Below are positions 33,113 through 42,550 of a DNA stretch of 64,000 nucleotides, one piece after another. The DNA comes from Haliscomenobacter sp040403615 (GTDB lineage Bacteria > Bacteroidota > Bacteroidia > Chitinophagales > Saprospiraceae). A program made the translations under genes and the position numbers. The stretch is from assembly GCF_040403615.1 (NCBI RefSeq), contig NZ_JBBAKG010000004.1, positions 72,222-136,221 on the forward strand, written 5' to 3'. Below the pieces are notes generated by a model. The model saw only the letters and a program-made list of their open reading frames with translations, did no database searches and was not told where the DNA came from. Positions within the stretch are counted from its first letter, which is position 1, and every line of letters begins with the position of its first letter.

Positions 33113-35089
33113 TTAAAGTAAGTTCAATAAACTCATGATGCCAACGACGATCAGGAAAACCAACCCGTACCAGAGGTAATGCTGGAGTTTGCCCGACTGA
33201 AATACCGCAGACAAGCGGAGGTAATGCAACAGTGCCATACCCGGTTTGTCTACCAAAATTTCTTCCAGTGGATCGTGTTGATGGCGATCAAAATGATGGG
33301 TCTTCGGAAAAATTTCGGTTTCCGCAAAAGGGGTATAGTGCGTTTCTACGCCCAAAATAGGCTCGGCCAATTGCACAAAATTGTCGGCAAAGGAAGTAGC
33401 GGTATATTGATGCCGTGCCGGATCTGCTCCTGTATAGCCACAACCCCAGGTTGGCCCAAAAGCGACCTCCACTCTCCGCTGTTGCAGGTTGCGCAGCAAA
33501 GCGAGTACCACAAACAGGAGAATGAAAATCCCCGAAGCTGTGCCGATGTAGCTCAAGGTATTGAGGTAAGCAACCGGCAAGGACGTATCAGGCAGATATA
33601 GTTGACTCACTTTTTCAACGTAGTACACAAAAAATCCAGGGAACAAGCCAATCGCCAGAATAACCACCCCGATCAGAAATTGAGGCAACAGCATGCCCAA
33701 GGTCACTTCATGGGCATGTTCAGTTGAATCACTGCGGCTAGACCCCAGAAAAACGATACTAAAAACCTTGGTGAAACAAAAAATCGCCAATCCCCCAATC
33801 AAAGCAAGACTTAAGATGACGCCCAACAGAATCAGCGCCTCGTTCATGTCTCCTGCCCCAATGTGGGTAAATGAGCCATAGTAAATCAAAAATTCAGAAA
33901 TGAACCCATTAAACGGCGGCAACCCGCATATCGCCAATGCCCCCAACAAAAACAGAAAAGCAGAGTAGGGCATTTTTTTGATCAGCCCACCCAGTTTTTC
34001 CACATAGCGGGTATGGGTTTGTTGGTACACCGATCCGGCAGAATAAAACAACAATGATTTGAACAAGGAGTGGTTCAGAATGTGCAATATCCCTCCAGCG
34101 AAAGCCAAGGAAGCCAACACCGGATGCCCCAGTGCGTAACCAATCATGCCCAATCCGATGCCGATACCGATGATGCCAATGTTTTCTATGCTGTGGTAAG
34201 CGAGTAATTTCTTTATGTCGTGCTGCATGATGGCATAAATCACTCCCATCACGCCAGAAATAATCGATACAATCAGAACTACCGTGCCTAAACTCATCCA
34301 ATGTTCTTTGGGCAAGTAGATCAGGCTGCGCAAAATTCCGTAAATCCCCATTTTGATGATCACTCCCGACATTACACCAGATACATGTGAGGGGGCTGCC
34401 GGGTGAGCGTGGGGCAACCAGGTATGCAAGGGCATGAACCCTGCTTTAAAAGCAAAGCCCACAAACAGCATCAAAAAGGCTTGCACGGGCATTTTGGTCT
34501 GGGCAATGCCGCTAAAGCTAAAAGTACCTCCTTGTTGCTGGATCAACAAAAAACCAATCAAAATGAAGATAAACCCAACGTGCATTTGCACCAGGTAATT
34601 TACCGCAGCATGCACGGATTCAGGTTTTTCCCACTCAAAAGCAACCAATACAAAAGCCGCCAACGTCATCAGCTCCCATGCAAACAAGAAAGGCGTCCCC
34701 TGTGGAACCATCACCACAATCAACATGGCGAGGTGCAACCAAAAGTAAACAAACCGATGCAAAGACAATTCCAGTGCGGTTTTGGTAGCCTCGTAAGGCT
34801 TCAAATATCCCCCCGAATACCAGGAACCAGTAAGCATGGTCAGGTTGATCACCATTACATAGAAAGCACCCAATGCATCCATTTCCAGTCGAATGGGTAC
34901 TCCCAATAAATAAATACCCGTGTCGAGTGCCCAGTTGTGTCCATTAAAAACCGATAATGCAATGCCAGAACTGGCTACAATTGCAGCAAGGTGCAGCACC
35001 ATGGCTCCCCAGTACCGCATTTGGCCGCGCAGCAAAAACAGCAGCGGAGACAGTACCATCGAACCAAGTAAAACCAACTGATTTGTCAT
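33113..35089 (-). CDS. HyfB/NuoL-like proton-translocating subunit
   Basis: 658 residues, about 16 hydrophobic segments. The antiporter core is intact: Glu in FLFAWELMTLAAF (helix 5), HTWLPHAHPAAPSHVSGVMSGVIIKMGIYG with Lys in helix 8, and YHSIENIGIIGIGIGLG. The C-terminus carries an extra segment (FGPTWGCGYTGADPARHQYTATSFA) typical of HyfB-type rather than NuoL. First gene of the six-gene Ehr-like cluster, divergent from a histidine kinase gene; no strong promoter box was found in the 130-nt gap. Confidence 0.9.
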   Translation of the reverse strand: MTNQLVLLGSMVLSPLLFLLRGQMRYWGAMVLHLAAIVASSGIALSVFNGHNWALDTGIYLLGVPIRLEMDALGAFYVMVINLTMLTGSWYSGGYLKPYEATKTALELSLHRFVYFWLHLAMLIVVMVPQGTPFLFAWELMTLAAFVLVAFEWEKPESVHAAVNYLVQMHVGFIFILIGFLLIQQQGGTFSFSGIAQTKMPVQAFLMLFVGFAFKAGFMPLHTWLPHAHPAAPSHVSGVMSGVIIKMGIYGILRSLIYLPKEHWMSLGTVVLIVSIISGVMGVIYAIMQHDIKKLLAYHSIENIGIIGIGIGLGMIGYALGHPVLASLAFAGGILHILNHSLFKSLLFYSAGSVYQQTHTRYVEKLGGLIKKMPYSAFLFLLGALAICGLPPFNGFISEFLIYYGSFTHIGAGDMNEALILLGVILSLALIGGLAIFCFTKVFSIVFLGSSRSDSTEHAHEVTLGMLLPQFLIGVVILAIGLFPGFFVYYVEKVSQLYLPDTSLPVAYLNTLSYIGTASGIFILLFVVLALLRNLQQRRVEVAFGPTWGCGYTGADPARHQYTATSFADNFVQLAEPILGVETHYTPFAETEIFPKTHHFDRHQHDPLEEILVDKPGMALLHYLRLSAVFQSGKLQHYLWYGLVFLIVVGIMSLLNLL

Positions 35090-35218
35090 ATCGATCTATT
35101 TACATTATCCATTTAAAAGAAGCGGTATTTGCATCTCTTAGGACAGAGCAAATTTCACCAATGTGTCCGGCATTTCAGCGGCAAGTTTGCCCGCTTTGGG
35201 GGTCATGCAGCCCGGTTG

Positions 35219-36310
35219 ATGGAACATCTTTCAAAACCAAGCTGCAAAAGCTCGCTGCATTTGCTTATTTTTGAAAAAAATAGCACTTTGGTCTTTCAAC
35301 GTTACTTCCGGCAAATTGCCATTTGGGGCACTTTGGCCATCACTTTTTTCTTCATGCTCAATAGAGCAGTAGACAATGAGTACAAGGATGTCTTGCAAGC
35401 TTTTATCGATTTTTTGGTACTGTGTACTTATTCAGTATTGATTTGGCAATTCAACTTTTGGCTGGATAAACGCGAATCCCAACTCGCCCTGGTTTTTAAA
35501 TCCAGCACATCTCGATTAATTCTGCAAAGTGCAATCAGTCTTTTTGCGGGTGTCCTGCTGGTGGTGGTGGTTGAACTTATTGTACACGAAACCATCAAAG
35601 AAGAAAAAGCACCGCTCATTTTCTTCATTTTCAGAGGCGTACTCATCAACATCATTCTCCAGATTCTTTTTTACGCGGTACGTTCAGTCTATCAATTTCA
35701 ACAGGTTCAGGTAAAAAATGCGCAGTTGATGGAAATGAGCGCAAAAGCACAAATGGATCTGCTGCGGCAACAAGTCAATCCTCATTTTTTGTTCAATGCC
35801 CTCAATACACTTAAATCGATGGTAAAGTCGGGAAGCCCCAATGCCCAGGAATTCATCGTTCAACTGGCGGATGTTTACCGTTACTTGTTACAAAACAACC
35901 AAAAAGAAAGTGTTTCTGTGCGCGAAGACCTATCGATTGCGCGCTCTTATGCAAATTTGATTCATGCACGTTTTGAAGACAATTTCAAACTGGAGGTTTC
36001 CCTTACTCCAGATGTTTACGATACCCTAACGCCTCCCAACACTTTTCAACTGCTGATCGAAAATGCCATCAAGCACAATATCATTGGAGCAGGAAAAGCG
36101 TTGTTGGTTAAAATTTACAACGATGAAAATTACATTGTGATCAGCAACAACCTTCAACCCAAGCGCACGGTTGAACAAAACACTGGACTTGGTCTGGAAA
36201 ATATTCGCCAACGGTACAAATTGCTTTGTGGCCGCGATATCAAGGTGAGCAAATTGAATCAACAGTTTGAAGTATTCTTGCCGATTGTGGGGTTACGTGA
36301 AGTTAATTAA
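35219..36310 (+). CDS. LytS-type sensor histidine kinase
   Basis: 363 residues from the ATG at 35219; the frame extends to a TTG at 35129. Four hydrophobic segments in the first half, no large extracellular domain, then a coiled linker and the His_kinase domain with LLRQQVNPHFLFNALNTL (phospho-accepting His in NPHF). ATP-binding N-box QLLIENAIKHN and G-box GLGLENIRQRY follow. Such kinases usually signal to LytTR regulators; none is adjacent, but one lies at 41.7-42.5 kb beyond susCD. Divergent from the Ehr-like cluster, so it might control it. Confidence 0.85.
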   Translation: MEHLSKPSCKSSLHLLIFEKNSTLVFQRYFRQIAIWGTLAITFFFMLNRAVDNEYKDVLQAFIDFLVLCTYSVLIWQFNFWLDKRESQLALVFKSSTSRLILQSAISLFAGVLLVVVVELIVHETIKEEKAPLIFFIFRGVLINIILQILFYAVRSVYQFQQVQVKNAQLMEMSAKAQMDLLRQQVNPHFLFNALNTLKSMVKSGSPNAQEFIVQLADVYRYLLQNNQKESVSVREDLSIARSYANLIHARFEDNFKLEVSLTPDVYDTLTPPNTFQLLIENAIKHNIIGAGKALLVKIYNDENYIVISNNLQPKRTVEQNTGLGLENIRQRYKLLCGRDIKVSKLNQQFEVFLPIVGLREVN

Positions 36311-36739
36311 CAATGAGTTATTTAAAAATTAACCTATATTTCATCTGAAAAATTAATCGAGTTAAAAGAAATTATTTTGAGAATTATCACTTTGATTTTT
36401 ATCTTGGTAGCGATTTACGAACATTGTCCTCAATTATTCAACATTATCTAGCAGCGTCTGAGGTCTCTTAATCGTTCTCTTTAAGATGCTGCCCAATAAA
36501 AAAATCGTCTCTTCCCCTGAATAATTGAAATCAGATTGCCTTTTTTTTCCTTTAACCTCAATTAAAACTTAACACTCAAAAAGATTTAACCTAAAATTAA
36601 GGTTGAATTTTTACTGGCGTTAAGTTCAGTCATTTAACCTTTTCACTCCAATTGTCTACTCTCTCTGCTTTTGCACTGCAAAGGCCTGGGTGTGGTATAT
36701 TTTTTTTCATTTTGATTATTTGCAAAAAACGAATTTAGT
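36311..36739 (+). promoter_or_regulatory. 429-nt A+T-rich intergenic leader of susC
   Basis: No gene seen. A possible promoter is TTTG (36376-36379), 20-nt spacer, TATCTTGG (36400-36407), one mismatch to TAnnTTTG, which would leave a leader of about 325 nt. Three copies of TTTAACCT lie in the last 190 nt, one of them part of a small AACCT/AGGTT inverted repeat. Confidence 0.35.
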
Positions 36740-39700
36740 ATGAAAAAAATCTTACTAGCACTTACGCTGGTATTCTTTGCTATGGTGGGAGCCATAGCTC
36801 AGAAAAGCATCAGCGGCAAAGTGACCGACCAGAATGGCCAGCCCTTAATTGGTGCCAGCATTCTCGCAAAAGGCACCACCGTGGGAACTGTTTCGGATGT
36901 AAGCGGTAGCTACAGCCTCACGATGCCTCCTTCTGTAAACGTAGTAGTAGTCAGCTACACTGGTTTCACCACCCAAGAACTTACGCTAGGCGAAAGCAGC
37001 TCGCTTGATGTATCCCTTAAAGAAGGCATCAACCTGACCGAGATGGTTGTTACTGGTTCAGGGGTTGCTACCAGCAAAGCCAGACTGGGAATTTCGGTAG
37101 AAACCATTTCTGCCAAAGACCTGCCTGCAGTACCATCTGGCTCAGTCGACCAAGCATTGATTGGAAAAATTGCCGGTGCACAAATCAGCTCGGTAAGTGG
37201 TAGTCCAGGAGCCGGGGTAAATATCCTGCTGCGGGGCATCAACTCCGTTAACCGCGGTACTTCGCCAATGATTCTGCTTGACGGACTACAAGTGGCGGCT
37301 ACGGATTTAAACTCACTTGACCTGAACTCCATCGACCGCATTGAGGTTGTACAAGGTGCGGCTTCAGCTTCGATCTACGGTGCCCAAGGCGCCAATGGGG
37401 TCATCCAGTTGTTTACCAAAAGAGGAAAAAGTGGCAAACTAAACGTCGACTTCTCTTCTGGTGTCACCAACAACATTTACCTCAACGTAGGTGGATTGGC
37501 TAAATCATCATTACATGGTTACAATACCGATGCCAGCAACAACGTAGTAAATGGCAGCGGCGTACCCTTGGCCATTGATCCAGCAACGGGTGTTTACAAC
37601 GCCAATCTGGTCTGGAACAGTACTGACCCTAACAACAAGACCGACAAGCCTTACAACGCTAATTTGAAATACTACGATCACTTCAAGGAGTTCTTCTTAC
37701 CCGCCAATACCTTCAACAACTCTGTGTCTATTTCCGGCGGCGCTGATAAGTTTGACTTCAGTGTATCGGGTTCAAACAACCGCCAATACTCCAACTTTGC
37801 CAACAGCGGGTACAACGACCGCAGCAACATGACCATTAACGTCGGCGCAGAACTGGCCAAAGGCTTGCGTTTCCGCAACACCACCCAGTTGGTACGCACG
37901 TTCAACAACTTAAATGGCGACGACATCATCTATAACATCTTTAACACCCGTGCTTTTACCAATTATGGCTTTCAACTTCCTGATGGCTCTTATACGGTTG
38001 CGCAAGGGGATGCTGCCGGGGTAAATGGCTCTAATCCCCTGTATTTTCAGCAATACCGCCAAAATAAAAGCTTAAAAACCGACATCGTCCAAAACTTCAA
38101 CCTGAACTACAAATTCGCCAAATTTGTAGAATTGGATGTAAAATACGGCATCAATTACCGCAAAGATGACTTTGTACGGACCGTAGCCAACCAGTCAGGA
38201 AACGCCAACTCCAATGAGGTTCAAAACTGGGTCGGCTCGGCCATTTCACCAGATAATACTGGCGGTATTGACAAGTATTTTTATAGCAACTCTTTCCAAA
38301 ACTTCCTGGGAACAGCTTACATCCGTACTGATTTTCAGAAAGACTTTGGGATGAAAATTCCGATCTTAACCACTACCCAGGTCACCTTTGATCACCGTAG
38401 ACAAAAATATACTGCGTATTCAGCTGCTACTGCGGGCTTGCCTACTTACACTCCTTTCACCGGAACACAGGGTACTTCTTTCAAAGTGCTTGATGATTAT
38501 ACCGAGCCTTTTGTAACCTACGGTTTCCTGGTCAACCAGAAGATAGAATTTGGCGACATCGCCGGGGTATCTGCGGGGGTTCGCAGTGATTATTCTTCTG
38601 CTTTCGGCGAAGGTTCCAAGCCATTTACTTTCCCACGTGGCGACGCTTATTTGCGTTTGTCTTCTTTGGATTTTTGGAAAAATGGCGGTTTGGGCAGGAT
38701 CATGCCTGAATTCAAATTGCGGGCTGCCTATGGCCAGGCGGGTATCCAGCCAAGACCATTTGACCGTTACGTGACTTTGAGTACCCGTACTTTGGGTAAT
38801 TCCAATGGGTTCTATTTCAACCCTGCTCAAAACAACCCGGCATTGGACGTAGAAGTGTCTGAAGAGCAAGAAATAGGTACAGACATCACCTTCAATGTAG
38901 GAGGTGAAAATAGCAACTGGCTCAATAGCCTGCGCTTGTCGGCTACTTACTGGAAACGGACCACCGACAACGCCATCTGGGACGTAAACGTGGCACCTTC
39001 TGCTGGCTCCGGGGCCTTGAAAACCAACGCCTTCTCTCTGGGTTCTTCCGGGCTACAAGCATCTTTGAATGCCAATGTTTTCCGTGGTAAGGATTTCAAC
39101 TGGAACTTTACCTTGAACTTCACCAAACAAACTTCACAGATCAACTCGGTTGTAGACAACCAGGAAATTGTGATCGTTTCCAGTGCGGGTAGCACCAACT
39201 ACGTATTGCGTGGTGGTGAAAAAATTGGGCAATTGTACGGTTACTTCATGTTGAATAGCATCGATCAGAAAAAATCGGACGGTACGCCTTTCATTGCTGC
39301 CGACAAGCAGTCTTTGTATACCTTGGGCAGCAATGGTTATGTCATCAACAAAGCGACCAAGTTTCCTTACGTAACGCCTGACAAATACAGCTTTGGTGAT
39401 CCCAATCCAAAATTCAACTTGTCGTTCATCAACGACATCACCATTAGCGATTGGTTGACGTTCTCTTTTCAGATCGATTGGGTTCATGGCAACCACCTCT
39501 ACAACCAAACCAAGGAATGGATGTACCGCGATGGTATCCACAGCGATTATGCACAACCTTTCACCATCGACGGCCAAACGGGAGCATGGACAGCATTCTA
39601 CCGCGGCGTTTATGCTGCAGTACAGCGCAACGGCACCAAGAGTTATTTCTACGAAGATGCTTCTTTTGCCCGTTTGCGTAACGTAGCCGTAGCCGTAGAT

Positions 39701-39904
39701 TTTGCTAAGGTGACCAAATTGCCTGTACTCCGTAAGCTTCAGCTGGTCTTGTCTGGTCGTAACCTCGTCACTATTACCAAGTACACCGGTATGGATCCTG
39801 AGATCGGTTCTGGTTCTACCAACTCAGCATGGGACCGTGGTACTGACCACAACACCATGCCCAACTTCAAGGCTTACCAGGCTACCCTTAATTTTGGATT
39901 CTAA
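36740..39904 (+). CDS. SusC/RagA-family TonB-linked outer membrane protein
   Basis: 1054 residues. Signal peptide MKKILLALTLVFFAMVGAIAQ, then a CarboxypepD_reg-like domain (ISGKVTDQNGQPLIGASILAKGT), the TonB-box region (LTEMVVTGSG), a plug (ILLRGINSVNRGTSPMILLDG, DRIEVVQGAASASIYGAQGANGVI) and a large beta-barrel ending TLNFGF. It forms the transport barrel that, with the SusD lipoprotein as lid, imports a polymer fragment or peptide using TonB energy. No glycoside hydrolase or peptidase lies nearby, so substrate cannot be inferred. Confidence 0.93.
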   Translation: MKKILLALTLVFFAMVGAIAQKSISGKVTDQNGQPLIGASILAKGTTVGTVSDVSGSYSLTMPPSVNVVVVSYTGFTTQELTLGESSSLDVSLKEGINLTEMVVTGSGVATSKARLGISVETISAKDLPAVPSGSVDQALIGKIAGAQISSVSGSPGAGVNILLRGINSVNRGTSPMILLDGLQVAATDLNSLDLNSIDRIEVVQGAASASIYGAQGANGVIQLFTKRGKSGKLNVDFSSGVTNNIYLNVGGLAKSSLHGYNTDASNNVVNGSGVPLAIDPATGVYNANLVWNSTDPNNKTDKPYNANLKYYDHFKEFFLPANTFNNSVSISGGADKFDFSVSGSNNRQYSNFANSGYNDRSNMTINVGAELAKGLRFRNTTQLVRTFNNLNGDDIIYNIFNTRAFTNYGFQLPDGSYTVAQGDAAGVNGSNPLYFQQYRQNKSLKTDIVQNFNLNYKFAKFVELDVKYGINYRKDDFVRTVANQSGNANSNEVQNWVGSAISPDNTGGIDKYFYSNSFQNFLGTAYIRTDFQKDFGMKIPILTTTQVTFDHRRQKYTAYSAATAGLPTYTPFTGTQGTSFKVLDDYTEPFVTYGFLVNQKIEFGDIAGVSAGVRSDYSSAFGEGSKPFTFPRGDAYLRLSSLDFWKNGGLGRIMPEFKLRAAYGQAGIQPRPFDRYVTLSTRTLGNSNGFYFNPAQNNPALDVEVSEEQEIGTDITFNVGGENSNWLNSLRLSATYWKRTTDNAIWDVNVAPSAGSGALKTNAFSLGSSGLQASLNANVFRGKDFNWNFTLNFTKQTSQINSVVDNQEIVIVSSAGSTNYVLRGGEKIGQLYGYFMLNSIDQKKSDGTPFIAADKQSLYTLGSNGYVINKATKFPYVTPDKYSFGDPNPKFNLSFINDITISDWLTFSFQIDWVHGNHLYNQTKEWMYRDGIHSDYAQPFTIDGQTGAWTAFYRGVYAAVQRNGTKSYFYEDASFARLRNVAVAVDFAKVTKLPVLRKLQLVLSGRNLVTITKYTGMDPEIGSGSTNSAWDRGTDHNTMPNFKAYQATLNFGF

Positions 39905-39922
39905 CTTTAAATCTTCTACGCA

Positions 39923-41566
39923 ATGAAAAACATCAAAATATTACTTTCCATCGTGCTGCTGTTGGGGCTGTCTGTTTCCTGTAAAAAGGAACTGGACATC
40001 CAGAATCCCAATCAACCTACTGTAGGTAGCGCCAATTCTGAATCGGGCATCATCGCGTTGGCCCAAGGCGGGGTTTATGTCAATGGGTTTCGTTCCATTA
40101 ACTTTGGCGGTTTTTCGGGTACATTTTTTGGAGATGGCTGGGGTTATCATGAGATCATGGCCGATGTGCTTGCGGCCGAAGCCGCCAACCAGCGGATCAA
40201 CGAAATTGGTTGTCCAAATTACGTGATCACCGATAATGGCACCAAGATCATCAACCCAAACTCACCTACGGAGCAGACGCAGATGCTGCGCGAGGTGAAC
40301 ATCAATGCCAACGCCAGTGACAACCCAATCGTTTACGAATGGGCTTACATGTATGGCTTGAATACCGCTTGCAACAACATTTTGGGCTTGGTTGACGGGG
40401 TTACGTTTACGGGAGACGCCAATGCCAAAAAAGGAGTTTTGAAAGCCTGGGCTTACTGGTGGAAAGGTTATGCTTATGCCCGGATTGGATCCATCTACTA
40501 TGCTGGCATCATCAACGATGCCGTGTCTGGCACCAATAACAAATATGTCACGAAGGAAGACATCATCAAGGAATCCAACAAGAACCTGGACGCAGCGGCA
40601 GCAGCGCTGAACGGTTTGGCCGCAGGTGGTGAATACAGCAAAGTATTAGGTGCTTTGATTCCTGACTTCTTTCAGGTAGGGAAAGGTGGTGTGTTGACTC
40701 CAGATATGTGGAAGCGCAACATCAACACCATGAAAGCACGCAACATCCTCGTGAATACGCGTAGCAAGGACATGACCCCCGCGCAATGGAGTGCCATCCT
40801 CGATTTAACCAACAATGGCATCAAGGCTGGGGATTTGGTGTTTACTGGTCGCTCTAACGCTACTGCCGACTTCATTTCTGCCACCGGTAATACTCCTGCT
40901 TCACAGTCTGTCGGAGCCACTAACGTGGGGGTTTCTTATCGCATCAGTGAGCGCTTTATCCAGGAATTCAAAACAGGAGATAAACGTTTGGAGAACAACT
41001 TCAACAACGGGCCTGCTGCTCCATGGATTGGCAACAGCGACCGGGGTAATGTATTCAATACTCGTTGGGGCATGGTCGGTAATGGCAAAGGGCTTCCAGG
41101 TGTGATCTTTTATGGTTCCAGAGACGTAGGCGCTTACGAACTGTATCTGGCTTCCACTTACGAAGAAAACGAAATTACCAAAGCTGAAGCTTTGATCAAT
41201 AGCGGGAAAATTGAAGATGGATTAAAGGTCATCGACGCAATTCGTACCCTACAAGGCGCTGGTTTGGCTCCTGTAGCAGGTACCAGCCTAAGTCTGGCTG
41301 CGGCCAAAGAGGAATTGCGCAGAGAACGTCGGGTCGTTCTTCCTTTCCGTGGATTGTCCTTCTACGATGCCCGCCGTTGGGGTGTTATAGACGACATCAG
41401 CAAAGGAGGAGGCCGTACCAACGCCGTTGTTTTGGACAAGTTCAACATCTTGAACACCAAAGCAACCATCAACTACAATTACCTGGATTATTGGGATGTG
41501 CCAGACAACGAGTTGGCATATAATGTTCCTGGTGCAGGTAGTGCAGCTGTTAAAAACCCTAAGTGA
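39923..41566 (+). CDS. SusD/RagB-family outer membrane lipoprotein
   Basis: 547 residues. Lipoprotein signal MKNIKILLSIVLLLGLSVSC, then the SusD fold: tetratricopeptide-like helices with AYWWKGYAYARIGSIYY, and the C-terminal stretch EELRRERRVVLPFRGLSFYDARRWG, which is diagnostic. Binds substrate at the surface and delivers it to the SusC barrel encoded 18 nt upstream. The pair is followed by two terminators in tandem. Confidence 0.92.
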   Translation: MKNIKILLSIVLLLGLSVSCKKELDIQNPNQPTVGSANSESGIIALAQGGVYVNGFRSINFGGFSGTFFGDGWGYHEIMADVLAAEAANQRINEIGCPNYVITDNGTKIINPNSPTEQTQMLREVNINANASDNPIVYEWAYMYGLNTACNNILGLVDGVTFTGDANAKKGVLKAWAYWWKGYAYARIGSIYYAGIINDAVSGTNNKYVTKEDIIKESNKNLDAAAAALNGLAAGGEYSKVLGALIPDFFQVGKGGVLTPDMWKRNINTMKARNILVNTRSKDMTPAQWSAILDLTNNGIKAGDLVFTGRSNATADFISATGNTPASQSVGATNVGVSYRISERFIQEFKTGDKRLENNFNNGPAAPWIGNSDRGNVFNTRWGMVGNGKGLPGVIFYGSRDVGAYELYLASTYEENEITKAEALINSGKIEDGLKVIDAIRTLQGAGLAPVAGTSLSLAAAKEELRRERRVVLPFRGLSFYDARRWGVIDDISKGGGRTNAVVLDKFNILNTKATINYNYLDYWDVPDNELAYNVPGAGSAAVKNPK

Positions 41567-41572
41567 TGATAA

Positions 41573-41618
41573 AAAAGCTCCCTATGAATTACCCTGTGGT
41601 GATTCTTTGGGAGCTTTT
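41573..41618 (+). terminator. Terminator of the susCD operon
   Basis: AAAAGCTCCC (41573-41582) pairs exactly with GGGAGCTTTT (41609-41618). Only a short T-run, but the A-rich stem base also serves the opposite strand. Confidence 0.7.
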
Positions 41619-41648
41619 AATAAGCATCTTTTTACTATCTGTATTGGA

Positions 41649-41685
41649 GGGTGAAGTCTTCTCTTGAGAGGGTTTCACCCTTTTT
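41649..41685 (+). terminator. Second terminator after susCD
   Basis: GGGTGAA (41649-41655) pairs with TTCACCC (41674-41680), followed by TTTTT (41681-41685). Confidence 0.65.
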
Positions 41686-41695
41686 ATCGCTCTTA

Positions 41696-42469
41696 TTACC
41701 TCGCATCCATCCAATGCAAAAACTCACTGGCTTTGGCTTTGCTCACAGTGATTTGATCTGGGCACTTTACGGTAGGTTTGATTTTAAGCTTCCGGGCAAA
41801 ATCCTGCTCTACGGAATCGATCAAATCAAAATTGATGAAGTGCTGGCGGTTGGCGCGGTAAAATTGCTGAACGCCCACCATACGCTCGATTTCTTCAAGC
41901 GAATGAGGTACCAGGTAGGTATTGCCTTTGAAGGTTTGCAAACAAACATCCTCCCCCAGGATGTAGAACAAGGCAATTTCTTTGGTAGGAATGGGAATGA
42001 AACTCCCTCGAAATGACACTAAAAAATTACTCTTCAAACCTCCACTGCCGCGCAAGGTGTCTATGGCTTCGGCCAAAGTGCGCAAATCAGGGCTATCGGC
42101 TCGGTAAAAAGTAGCCAGGTTTTTTACTTTTTCCAGGGCCAGTCTTACGTCAGCAGTACTGAATGGCTTCAAGACATAAGCTACGCCATTGGTTTGAAAT
42201 GCCTGAAGGGCATATTCATCGTAGGCAGTACAAAAGACCACCGGACAAGAGATGGTGGTTTCCTTAAAAATGTCGAAACTAAGCCCATCCGCGAGTTGGA
42301 TGTCTAAGAAAATAAGATCAGGTGAGGGCGGATAAGCCAAAAAATTGACTGTACCTTCAATGCTGTCGGTGATGCCCAAGATCTGAATAGAAGGATCGAT
42401 TTCCTGCAGAGTTTCGCTCAAATCCTGGGCAGTCTTGGGCTCATCTTCTACGATCAGTACTTTCATCAT
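41696..42469 (-). CDS. LytTR-family response regulator
   Basis: 257 residues. Receiver domain at 1-125 with the acidic pair VEDE, phospho-accepting Asp at about 56 (LIFLDIQLADG), Thr in FCTAYDEYA and Lys in VLKPFS. LytTR DNA-binding domain at about 150-257 (FLVSFRGSFIPIPTKEIALFYILGE, FYRANRQHFINFDLIDSV). The output domain acts as an activator in most relatives. No kinase is adjacent; the LytS-type kinase at 35.2 kb is the nearest partner candidate. Start could be either of two neighbouring ATGs. Confidence 0.9.
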   Translation of the reverse strand: MMKVLIVEDEPKTAQDLSETLQEIDPSIQILGITDSIEGTVNFLAYPPSPDLIFLDIQLADGLSFDIFKETTISCPVVFCTAYDEYALQAFQTNGVAYVLKPFSTADVRLALEKVKNLATFYRADSPDLRTLAEAIDTLRGSGGLKSNFLVSFRGSFIPIPTKEIALFYILGEDVCLQTFKGNTYLVPHSLEEIERMVGVQQFYRANRQHFINFDLIDSVEQDFARKLKIKPTVKCPDQITVSKAKASEFLHWMDAR

Positions 42470-42487
42470 TCAATGATTTCTGGATTC

Positions 42488-42529
42488 CTATTTCGATGGT
42501 ACATAAAAAATGCCATACCATCAAAATAG
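42488..42529 (-). terminator. Hairpin after the symporter gene
   Basis: CTATTTCGATGGTA (42488-42501) pairs with 42516-42529 with one G-T. It lies between the symporter stop and the LytTR regulator start, both on the minus strand. No T-run on that strand, so function is uncertain. Confidence 0.45.
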
Positions 42530-42550
42530 AAAATCAAGGATTTTGACCAA

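Noticed and set aside
27623..35089. Working hydrogenase-4 or formate hydrogenlyase
   Set aside because: All NiFe cysteine ligands are missing from the large subunit, N2 ligands are missing from the small subunit, and no formate dehydrogenase or maturation genes are present.
27623..35089. Respiratory complex I (nuo)
   Set aside because: Gene set and order match HyfB-C-E-F-G-I; there are no NuoE/F/G NADH-module genes, and the redox ligands are absent.
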